This document shows, piece after piece, positions 8,851 to 16,431 of a stretch of 64,000 bases of DNA. Location of the stretch: NCBI GenBank assembly GCA_044228285.1, contig JBGAVD010000007.1, positions 160,899 to 224,898 on the forward strand. Reading direction: 5' to 3'. The stretch is from JBBATK01 sp044228285 (lineage in GTDB: Bacteria; Bacteroidota; Ignavibacteria; Kapaibacteriales; NICIL-2). Position 1 is the first letter of the stretch; every line of letters starts with the position of its first letter. Position numbers and translations under genes: made by a program. Below the pieces are notes generated by a model that saw only the letters and a program-made list of their open reading frames with translations, was not told where the DNA came from and searched no databases.

Positions 8851-11181
8851 TCACCGCGACACCACAAGCGAAATCGTCTCCATTCTTTGCCCATATGACG
8901 CAACAAGGTAATACACTCCGTTCGCCCATGAAGAAGTTGTGACATCGATCGCATCCATTGAACTCACCTTCCAAGTCCACATCACACCACCGAGGACGTT
9001 ATAGATGCTGTAGCTACTTGGTGGAGTGATCACTGGTTGAATACAGATGCTATTTGCGTGCGAGCGGACTTGAATGTGAGAACCACGAGCGCCATCGATC
9101 TCAGGCACATAACTGTCAGGTGCAGCAACTACACTAACCGGAGACGAGCAATTTTTCCACGAGCAGAGTACATCGCCACTCGGCGAGAGGAGGTGATGAG
9201 CACATGCAAATCCAGTATTACTTGACCCACCACTAGAACTTGTTGAATGAACTACCTTGGAAAAGTGTGTATCGAAAATGTCGAAATACACTGCATGTGC
9301 CGCATACAAGGTTTGTATCCTATCAATCAGTAACATTCGTCCATTACTTGATAAACCAACATTGCAATAATACCCGTATTTGTTTTCATGTGTGAAATAG
9401 GTGCACCTCCATTTTCCGTCTTTGGTAGCAAATACCTGGATCATGGCAAGACTATCGTTATGTGAAGATGCTACGCATGCTACCGTTGAAGCGTCCCGCG
9501 AAAGGGCCGAAGGAGGGTAGACTTTATACTGTGGATCGATCGACTCCAGCTCCACGGTATCGACAGACATGCTCTTCGGGTGGACTCGATACAGTCGTCC
9601 GCGTTTACTGGTACAAACAAGCACCGAATCACCCGCACTATACTGGAGCTGCAAGATTCTGTCATGACCCCCGATTATAAATGAAGCGAGATGGGATCCT
9701 GCGACAACACTATACAACCGGAGCGAATCATTGTCAGCAAGGGCAAACACCCCATCTGAGTTGTTCACGCTTATAACAGGCAAACCACTGATGGAGGGAA
9801 TCGCAAGCGTTCTTAAGAGTGCTCCATTGCTCGTAGAATAGACTCGCGTCGAGTCGATTCCTATACACAGGAATTCAGTACCTGAGCTACAAAACACTCC
9901 AGTATCTCGAATTCTGCACTGCACTCGACCACTCTTTGCATCAACAATCTTCGTTAACGAATAGTTTTCTCGGAATGCCATAGTCGTCTCTCCAGGAGAA
10001 AATTCAACGGCTAGTGGATTGGGCAGAACTGAATCAGCAGTGCTATTATAAAGCTCGTCGCATTGCTCATCGAGGATGCGAAACCAGGAGTCTTTCCATG
10101 CTGGGATTGAAGGCATCTCATCAGATTCACAATCAGTGAAGATTCGTGAATATGCGCTATTGTAACTGAAGGTGCAAAGAGTGCGATTCTTCGGCATACA
10201 GACTATGTCAGTAGCTACTGGTGTCAGATTATAAATAGGATGTCCATCGTGTAAGGAGTAAAACTGAAACGAGTCTGCTCTATAACAGAACATACTATCA
10301 TTCAGTATAGTAATCTCAGCACACGAACTGTAGTTGCTATACGGGTATCCAGAAGATGAGTACAATTGGGTACTCCACACGACGTAATTCGTCGCTAAAT
10401 CGAGGAGAACTATGCTATCCTTCGTGTTTGAATAGATCACATGCTTGCCATCGCTGCAGCAAGACAATGCTTGACTAATGGGCAAAAATGTGCCGACGGT
10501 TCTGCGCGTCAATATGTTGATAACATCAACGGAGTCGGCTTGCATTCGCTTTACGCAACTAAACACAGTTGAACCAGCATCAGTAGGCATATAGACAGAA
10601 TCGAGGGCCTGAACATCCCAGGTACTATCTCGTCGTTGGATCACCACGCACCGTTTTCTGTATTGCAAAGAATCCTTTAGCACCTGTGTCATAGTTCTAG
10701 GACGTACGATGAATCCATGACGAGTTGTGTCAAACCACACGACTGGGATTCCGTGAAAACACATATCTTCAAGAACCGTCGCCAGCCAATTCTGCGGATC
10801 ATTTACGAGCAGCTTTTGCTTGAATTGTAGACTCGTTGCCGAATACTCTACAACTGAGTCACGCGAAATGAAGAATACAGAGGATGAGTTAGGGGCAAAA
10901 CAAGGAAGTAGCGGCGGCACAAAACTAACGGGATAATACTTCAACTCCTTTGAAGCCAATAGTGTTGGAGGAATCACTGTTGTGTAAACAGCAAGTCCTT
11001 GCTGACCTGAAAAACACATCAACGTTGAATCCGGACTAATCGCACAGAGTGGACCGACTCCTCCATTATTACCAGATCCAGTCCATCCGCTTCGCGCAAG
11101 ACCACAAAACGTAGTGACGCAAAGCGTCAACGAGAAAATGAGCACGATTCTCGAAATCCAGAATGAACCGTCAGATTTCAT
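8851..11181 (-). CDS. T9SS-sorted exported beta-propeller-like protein
   Basis: A 776-residue protein with an N-terminal signal peptide (about residues 1-29, hydrophobic WISRIVLIFSLTLCVTTFCG). The body has repeated propeller-like motifs (AISPDSTLMCFSG, ALSRDASTVACVAS, GLSSNGRMLLID). The C-terminal ~75 residues have the type A sorting-domain pattern of Bacteroidota type IX secretion: a YSIYNVLGGVMW-type strand, an IDVTTSSWANGVYYLVASYG segment and a terminal short strand. It should be exported across the inner membrane by Sec and across the outer membrane by T9SS, then attached at the cell surface or released. The ligand is unknown. Confidence 0.8.
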   Translation of the reverse strand: MKSDGSFWISRIVLIFSLTLCVTTFCGLARSGWTGSGNNGGVGPLCAISPDSTLMCFSGQQGLAVYTTVIPPTLLASKELKYYPVSFVPPLLPCFAPNSSSVFFISRDSVVEYSATSLQFKQKLLVNDPQNWLATVLEDMCFHGIPVVWFDTTRHGFIVRPRTMTQVLKDSLQYRKRCVVIQRRDSTWDVQALDSVYMPTDAGSTVFSCVKRMQADSVDVINILTRRTVGTFLPISQALSCCSDGKHVIYSNTKDSIVLLDLATNYVVWSTQLYSSSGYPYSNYSSCAEITILNDSMFCYRADSFQFYSLHDGHPIYNLTPVATDIVCMPKNRTLCTFSYNSAYSRIFTDCESDEMPSIPAWKDSWFRILDEQCDELYNSTADSVLPNPLAVEFSPGETTMAFRENYSLTKIVDAKSGRVQCRIRDTGVFCSSGTEFLCIGIDSTRVYSTSNGALLRTLAIPSISGLPVISVNNSDGVFALADNDSLRLYSVVAGSHLASFIIGGHDRILQLQYSAGDSVLVCTSKRGRLYRVHPKSMSVDTVELESIDPQYKVYPPSALSRDASTVACVASSHNDSLAMIQVFATKDGKWRCTYFTHENKYGYYCNVGLSSNGRMLLIDRIQTLYAAHAVYFDIFDTHFSKVVHSTSSSGGSSNTGFACAHHLLSPSGDVLCSWKNCSSPVSVVAAPDSYVPEIDGARGSHIQVRSHANSICIQPVITPPSSYSIYNVLGGVMWTWKVSSMDAIDVTTSSWANGVYYLVASYGQRMETISLVVSR

Positions 11182-11240
11182 AGTGACTCCAACATATAAT
11201 GCAAAGACATTGATTCGATTTCTGCAACAATAGAAGAGAT

Positions 11241-12553
11241 CAGTAGTGTCCTAAACATTTGCGTGCAAAATGGCTGAAACCGTTGATACCACTAGCCTGC
11301 AGGGTAGCAAAAGTGCGCCGTGATTTGAATTGAAAAGCTAGTTTCGGGCCTTTGCGAGGCTCGCATGAACCGCGGAAAGTTCGTTTTTACTCAAATTAGC
11401 GCACTTCTGCCACAACGCACCTTTAGACGCTATGTGGAAAAGTATGATGGTGACAAGCATATCAAGCACTTCAGCTGTTGGCATCAGATGTTGTGCATGA
11501 TCTTCGGTCAATTGAGTGGGCGTGAGAGCCTCCGCGATTTAACAACGTGTCTCAGTGCTCACAACTTCAAATTCTATCAGCTTGGTCTCGGCAAAAGTGT
11601 TTCGCGTTCAAACTTAGCTTACGCAAATGAGAATCGCGATTACAGGATGTTCGAAGACTTTGCATATGCTCTTGTCGAATACGCTCGCCGAATGCATGTG
11701 CCGGATCCGGAAGTGTGCGTCGGTCTGCCTAAGACTCGTCTCTATTCATTCGACTCAACAGTGGTGGATCTTTGTCTTGAAGTATTTTGTTGGGCCACGT
11801 TTCGGCAAACAAAAGCAGCTATTAAAGTTCACACGTTGTTTGACGTTCGAGCGACTCTACCTGCTTTCATTTATGTGACCGAAGGCTCTGTGCATGACGT
11901 TAAAGCGCTTGATGTTTTAGCAATCGAAGCTGACGCGTTCTACATAATGGACCGTGCATACGTAGACTACAAGCGGCTTTGGAGGATTGCGGACAATCGA
12001 GCATGGTTCGTTGTACGCGCCAAGAGCAACATGAGATATAAGCGCATCGATTCTGATACAGTAGACCGTAAGCGCTCAATTGTATGCGATCAAGTTATTG
12101 TGCTGAGTTCCGCTCTTGCCAAAACTGCGTACCCAGGCGAACTGCGTCGAGTAAAGTGCTACGATGAAGAAAACGATCTGTTATTGGTCTTCTTGACAAA
12201 CAACTTCGACATTACAGCGGAGCAAGTTGCTCTACTGTATAAACACAGATGGAGCGTCGAAACATTCTTCAAATGGGTCAAGCAACATCTGCGCGTTCTG
12301 TCCTTCTGGGGGACGACTCAAAACGCAGTAAAGACCCAAGTCTATATTGCCATGATCACGTTTATCTTGATCAGCATCGTTAAATCAACACTAAAATCGG
12401 AATTGAGCTTGAACGATATATTGCAAGTTGTTAGTGTGTCGTTACTCGACAAAACACCGCTGGAAATCCTGCTTAAAGATTACAGCGGCATGGAAAACAC
12501 TGGAAATCTGCAAATCTAGCTAGATTTCGCGGAAAACATTTAGGACACTACTG
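11241..12553 (+). mobile_element. IS4-family insertion sequence, isoform 1, copy A (1313 bp)
   Basis: The ends are cagtagtgtcctaaa on the left and its inverse tttaggacactactg on the right (15 bp perfect, then partial). It is flanked by a 9-bp target duplication, agaagagat (11232-11240 and 12554-12562). It contains a single transposase gene. An apparently identical copy lies at 24374-25686. Intact ends, intact duplication and identical partner indicate recent transposition. Confidence 0.95.
11365..12519 (+). CDS. IS4-family transposase (DUF4372 + DDE domain)
   Basis: A 384-residue transposase. The N-terminal ~70 residues (MNRGKFVFTQISALLPQ, FSCWHQMLCMIFGQLSGRES) match the DUF4372 region common in IS4-type transposases. 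The RNase-H-like catalytic core follows. The first Asp is in YSFDSTVVDL, the second in YIMDRAYVDYKRL, and the Glu is in the YKHRWSVETFFKWVKQHL signature of the IS4 family. The protein is identical to the one at 24498-25652 and clearly related to, but different from, the one at 13664-14839. It appears full length. Confidence 0.95.
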   Translation: MNRGKFVFTQISALLPQRTFRRYVEKYDGDKHIKHFSCWHQMLCMIFGQLSGRESLRDLTTCLSAHNFKFYQLGLGKSVSRSNLAYANENRDYRMFEDFAYALVEYARRMHVPDPEVCVGLPKTRLYSFDSTVVDLCLEVFCWATFRQTKAAIKVHTLFDVRATLPAFIYVTEGSVHDVKALDVLAIEADAFYIMDRAYVDYKRLWRIADNRAWFVVRAKSNMRYKRIDSDTVDRKRSIVCDQVIVLSSALAKTAYPGELRRVKCYDEENDLLLVFLTNNFDITAEQVALLYKHRWSVETFFKWVKQHLRVLSFWGTTQNAVKTQVYIAMITFILISIVKSTLKSELSLNDILQVVSVSLLDKTPLEILLKDYSGMENTGNLQI

Positions 12554-12589
12554 AGAAGAGATAGTGTGATCTGATGCTAAACAATTTAG

Positions 12590-12850
12590 GGATCCTCTGA
12601 TTAACCGTTAAGATAAATGCGCGATTTCTGCAATAGTTCAGCGCTTTTTGAGGCTTTTGTGGAAACGCCAGGCCGAGCGACACACTCACGTTCATCACGA
12701 ATGTGCAAAATCCTTCTGAAAAATGCTACTCTTGTCCGGCGAAGGTGCGTCAAGTGGACCGGCGCGTACAGACTAGCCACGTTACTAAATGCGAAAACGA
12801 AGGGCCGCCTGCCGCGGAATTGGTAGGCCAAATTGAGCGGATTGTCTATG
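12590..12850. repeat. Intergenic segment: tRNA-Asn-like 19-mer and dispersed repeat copy 5
   Basis: The gap after the IS starts with a 19-mer at 12590-12608 that matches 17 of 19 positions of the tRNA-Asn anticodon-loop region (ggaccctctgattaacagt at 30183-30201). From 12661 to 12772 it carries the best-preserved copy of the dispersed intergenic repeat (cacactcacgttcatcacga, tactcttgtccggcgaagg, tgcgtcaagtggaccggcgc). The distal repeat block gccgcctgccgcggaattgg follows near 12803. Confidence 0.5.
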
Positions 12851-12911
12851 CATGTGTCTTAACTTCGTGTATTTCGAAAACGCGCATGGTCTCTTTTAAA
12901 TAGGAGCGACA

Positions 12912-13484
12912 TTGAAACGTATTGCAAAGTTGAAGATGATTCAAAGTATGTGGACTTCGGTTCGACTTCACGCAGACGACAACTGGACAGCAGCAGCTAA
13001 CAACCTGGAAGAGACTATCACAAAGAACACGAACGGGCGTGTACAGTTCCACAAATATGCGCTTCGCGCAACCCCTCTCTTTGATGCCTTTGGCAAAAAG
13101 GGGAATTTGGACGAAATCGAATTCCTAGCTCATGTGTTTGGACACATTGACTTGGCTGATTATCGACACGACTTACAAATTGAAACTGCAGCTACCATGT
13201 TTACGGTTATGCTAACATGCGGAGACATTTACGACTTGGCCGGACACCTAGCAAGAACATTGGCGCAGTCTTTATCATTTGATCACTTTGCACCAGGTCT
13301 TGCTTGGCCGCTAGCCTTGGATTTCGTTGCTACTGAACTAGAGAACAGATTCGATGACTTTGTGTATTATCAATTTAAAGTTGACGGTGCGCGTTGGTTC
13401 GACAATGGCTGGATTGACTCAATTCTACTTTTTGACAAGCTAAAATATGAGATTAGAATAATTGACTTTAAGTCGCTCGATTGA
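12912..13484 (+). CDS. Hypothetical protein between two insertion sequences
   Basis: A 190-residue protein starting at TTG 12912. The sequence aggag at 12902-12906 sits at good spacing upstream, which favours this start over the ATG at 12936. No domain is recognised. It is probably soluble and helical (LADYRHDLQIETAATMF, AGHLARTLAQSLSFDH), without signal peptide. It lies on the plus strand, opposite to the older neighbouring genes, and is flanked by two independently inserted IS copies, so it may be accessory cargo. Function unknown. Confidence 0.55.
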   Translation: MKRIAKLKMIQSMWTSVRLHADDNWTAAANNLEETITKNTNGRVQFHKYALRATPLFDAFGKKGNLDEIEFLAHVFGHIDLADYRHDLQIETAATMFTVMLTCGDIYDLAGHLARTLAQSLSFDHFAPGLAWPLALDFVATELENRFDDFVYYQFKVDGARWFDNGWIDSILLFDKLKYEIRIIDFKSLD

Positions 13485-13539
13485 AGCTATAACTAGTGAA
13501 ATATTGTAGAGGCTGGACTTAAGCGGAATAAGAGGAGAT

Positions 13540-14852
13540 CAGTAGTGTCCGGTTAACTTAGGTACAAAATCATTGCATCCATTGGTACGACTAGCCTACA
13601 GGGCAGCGAAAGTGCGCCGTGATTTGAATTCAGATCGTAGATTTTGGGCTTTTCGGGATCTCTATGAATCGCGGAAAGTTCGTTTTTGCTCAGATTTGCT
13701 CGTTTTTGCCCCAACGTACTTTCCGTAGATATGTGGAAAAGTACGGTGGCGATAAGCGAGTTAAACACTTTAGCTGTTGGCAACAAATGTTGTGCATGAT
13801 GTTTGGTCAACTTAGCGGTAGAGAGAGTTTGCGAGACTTAATTACTTGTCTCTCTGCTCATAGCACAAAGTCGTATCAGCTAGGCTTCGGTAAAGGAGCA
13901 ACTCGTTCTAATCTTGCTTCAGCGAATGAGACGCGTGACTATAGGATCTACGAAGACTTCGCATATTCTTTGGTTGAGGTAGCCAGGAAACTACATGTTC
14001 CTGATCCGGAGTTCAACCTCAATCTTAAAGGTGCGCGGCTTTATGCATTTGACTCAACGATTGTTGACTTGTGCTTAAACGTATTCTGGTGGGCAACGTT
14101 TCGGAAGACGAAGGCGGCAGTAAAACTACACACTCTTTTTGATGTCCGTACGGCAGTACCAGCATTTATTCACGTAACAGAGGGAGCTGTACACGACGTT
14201 AGAGCGCTCGATCAACTCGCGATTGAACGTGGTGCGTACTACATTCTCGATCGCGGATACGTAGATTACAAGCGGCTTTGGCGAATCAACGACAAACGCG
14301 CTTGGTTTGTAGTTCGAGCAAAAGACAATATGCGCTATCGACGTATAGACTCAGACGAAGTCAACCGCAGCAGCTCAATAATTTGCGATCAGATGATTGC
14401 ACTTACGTCGCAGAAGTCAAAGAACGACTATCCAAGTGAACTACGACGAGTGAAGTACTATGACAGCGAGCACGATCTTCTGTTAGTCTTCATGACAAAC
14501 AACTTCGACATAACAGCTCAAGAAGTGGCTCTGCTGTACAAGCATCGTTGGAGCGTTGAGATCTTCTTTAAATGGGTCAAACAACATCTAAGAGTTCTAT
14601 CGTTTTGGGGTACATCCGAGAATGCTGTGAAGTCTCAAGTGTACATTGCAATGATCACATTTTTGTTGATAACGATAATAAGATCACGTTTAAAGATAGA
14701 GTTGAGTCCGAATGAGATGCTGCAAGTACTAAGCGTATCTCTGTTGGATAAAACACCTCTAGAAGTATTGTTGAAAGATTACAGATTAGACGAAAACGGC
14801 GAAAACAGCCAAATGCAGCTTGTTTTCGACGAAAGTTAACCGGACACTACTG
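13540..14852 (+). mobile_element. IS4-family insertion sequence, isoform 2 (1313 bp)
   Basis: The terminal inverted repeats are perfect over 20 bp (cagtagtgtccggttaactt and its inverse). The 9-bp target duplication is agaggagat (13531-13539 and 14853-14861). It has the same total length as isoform 1 and related ends, but differs substantially in sequence. The target differs by one base from the target of the IS at 11241, which suggests a target preference. Confidence 0.95.
13664..14839 (+). CDS. IS4-family transposase, divergent isoform
   Basis: A 391-residue transposase with the same architecture as its neighbour: a DUF4372-like N-terminus (MNRGKFVFAQICSFLPQ), then a DDE core with Asp in YAFDSTIVDL, Asp in YILDRGYVDYKRL and Glu in YKHRWSVEIFFKWVKQHL. 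It differs from the 384-residue transposase at many positions and has a slightly longer C-terminus. Nothing looks damaged. Confidence 0.95.
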   Translation: MNRGKFVFAQICSFLPQRTFRRYVEKYGGDKRVKHFSCWQQMLCMMFGQLSGRESLRDLITCLSAHSTKSYQLGFGKGATRSNLASANETRDYRIYEDFAYSLVEVARKLHVPDPEFNLNLKGARLYAFDSTIVDLCLNVFWWATFRKTKAAVKLHTLFDVRTAVPAFIHVTEGAVHDVRALDQLAIERGAYYILDRGYVDYKRLWRINDKRAWFVVRAKDNMRYRRIDSDEVNRSSSIICDQMIALTSQKSKNDYPSELRRVKYYDSEHDLLLVFMTNNFDITAQEVALLYKHRWSVEIFFKWVKQHLRVLSFWGTSENAVKSQVYIAMITFLLITIIRSRLKIELSPNEMLQVLSVSLLDKTPLEVLLKDYRLDENGENSQMQLVFDES

Positions 14853-14861
14853 AGAGGAGAT

Positions 14862-15385
14862 GAAATCAATGTAAAAGGCCGCACTCTGTACTCGATAGTT
14901 CCAATAACCTGATCTTGTGAGTATGAAGCCTAAAGTAAGAGGTGTTACGAACTATCGCGACTTTGTCTCTGGAAAATCCACGTCAACTGATCCAACAAAT
15001 CCTCAACGTGCAGTTACGTGTATCTGAATACTCTAGCATCTCTAGCAAACGGACATTCATGATGCGACTTCCGAGCCGTCATTTCACCCTAACATTATTG
15101 CACTGAAATTTCACTAATAAAAATGTGAATGACTTCCGAGCTAAGAGTGTTATATCGCCTGTTCGCGTATAGTGAGGTTGGAGGTTGCAATGGAAAAGCC
15201 GAAAGGCTCCGATGCTGTAGCAGCTATAGATATTTACGCTTAGACACTTGCAGAGGACGCTTGATTGGGCAGGAACGGGTTGGAACTATACCATGGACCC
15301 TCTGATAACTGATCAGCGGACATTTGAGTCAAAATCGCCCCATGAAATAGCTCAAAATCCATCACATCTTTCGTCCCTCCGAAAC
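14862..15385. other. Gene-free stretch left of the island
   Basis: No credible gene. At 15295-15313 there is a second weak match to the tRNA-Asn anticodon region (ggaccctctgataact), suggesting an older, decayed integration scar. The block cgacttccgagc occurs near 15064 and a related gacttccgagct near 15129. Nothing else is identifiable. Confidence 0.35.
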
Positions 15386-15495
15386 ACAACAAAGCCTCGT
15401 TAGTATTGAACTTACGCGGCTTGCATTTTGCTCATATCTGAGCTTTTTTGTGCTCCGACTCACAGACTTGAACTGTGGACCCTCTGATTAACAGT
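15386..15495 (-). repeat. Left island boundary: att-like 3' fragment of tRNA-Asn plus terminator
   Basis: These 110 bp match 30092-30201 with only two differences. Read on the minus strand they start in the anticodon loop (actgttaatcag), run through the complete 3' half of tRNA-Asn and continue through the rho-independent terminator. Both substitutions fall in the terminator stem and are not compensatory, as expected for a copy no longer needed for expression. There is no 5' half, so this is not a tRNA gene. It is the footprint expected at the distal end of an element integrated into a tRNA anticodon loop. Confidence 0.85.
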
Positions 15496-15540
15496 AACTC
15501 AACTATGTCAATTTCTGGCGAATATGAGGGCTTTTTGACA

Positions 15541-15975
15541 TGATTGCACCGAGATTGTACTGAAAGTAAATCTGGCTATCTGAATGGAAAATCCCAACTC
15601 CTTGCCTAACCCAATCCCTTACACAATGTTCTATCACCTGTTTCGCGCGACTTTTCGGCTCTGACGCCGAGTCCTACCATAATCATAATAGGTAACCACT
15701 AAAATGAATTAGCCACGACACTGAGTGAGGAAACGACGTGCTGCTCGTCCCAGAACTACGGGACTGCGACACGAGAATTGTCTACTTGCAAGCTCTGAGC
15801 CATTTCTGGTATCTAGTAAAAGATTGATCCCAGTAACATGGTAGACGAGGTTGTAAAACCGTGCCGATTGACACACTCGCGTTCAGCGGAAATGCGCGAA
15901 TACTCGCCGACAGCTGATACTCTTGCCCAGCAGTGGTACCGCTCGTGAACCAACGCGACCGGCACAGGGCATACA
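15541..15975. repeat. Degenerate dispersed intergenic repeat, copy 6
   Basis: It begins with attgcaccgagattgtactg (cf. 3238) and continues to a good copy of the main block at 15855-15975 (gattgacacactcgcgttca, gctgatactcttgcccagca, gaccggcacagggc). It lies inside the island just past the boundary repeat. The gap 15496-16152 contains no credible gene; the 62-residue minus-strand frame across the repeat is regarded as chance. Confidence 0.45.
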
Positions 15976-16152
15976 GAGATAGAAGTTGATAGATTGCTCA
16001 CGGCAGAAGTCGATTAGTCGGCTGCTGCCGTAGCAATTTCAACCCATAAATACGTATAATAGCTCATTAACTTGCCCTGTGTTTACGCGATCTTTTTAAT
16101 CATAGATCAGTCGGTCTATAATTAACACTAGAGGCACAATTAATGAAATAGA

Positions 16153-16365
16153 TCAAACAGACACACCTACAGAAACAGAGACCTCAACGCCCTCTGCTTC
16201 TTTAGCTATCTTGCTCGGAACCTTACTTAAGCTAGAATTCAAAAGGGCTCCAACCACTTCATTTGAAAGGTACAAGCGTCCACTTGTATCATCTACAGTA
16301 AAGTCCGCGGACTTTAACTTTGCCTTAGCTGATTTCAGCACAGGCTCTGACTTTGTTTTTGCCAT
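16153..16365 (-). CDS. Candidate RiPP precursor peptide
   Basis: A 70-residue peptide starting MAKTKSEPVLKSAKAKLK. The ATG at 16365 is preferred; the longer frame to 16413 adds a hydrophobic stretch unlike a leader. The lysine-rich N-terminal ~60 residues look like a leader. The extreme C-terminus after ...AKEAEG is VEVSVSVGVSV, a short alternating beta-branched/small-residue tail suited to radical SAM chemistry. It starts 66 nt after the stop of a RiPP-maturation-type radical SAM gene on the same strand. No transporter or peptidase is adjacent. That it is the substrate is inferred from size, tail and position; the leader family is not recognised. Confidence 0.6.
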   Translation of the reverse strand: MAKTKSEPVLKSAKAKLKSADFTVDDTSGRLYLSNEVVGALLNSSLSKVPSKIAKEAEGVEVSVSVGVSV

Positions 16366-16431
16366 AACGTGAAATAGGATATTTATTAAATGAGTCGTAA
16401 TAATTAATATCAATCATTCTAGCGACTCAAT

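Noticed and set aside
11241..14852. Composite transposon made of two IS copies around the 190-residue gene
   Set aside because: Each IS has its own 9-bp target duplication and the two are different isoforms, so they inserted independently.
15450..15495. A second tRNA-Asn gene
   Set aside because: Only the 3' half from the anticodon loop is present; there is no 5' acceptor strand or D arm.
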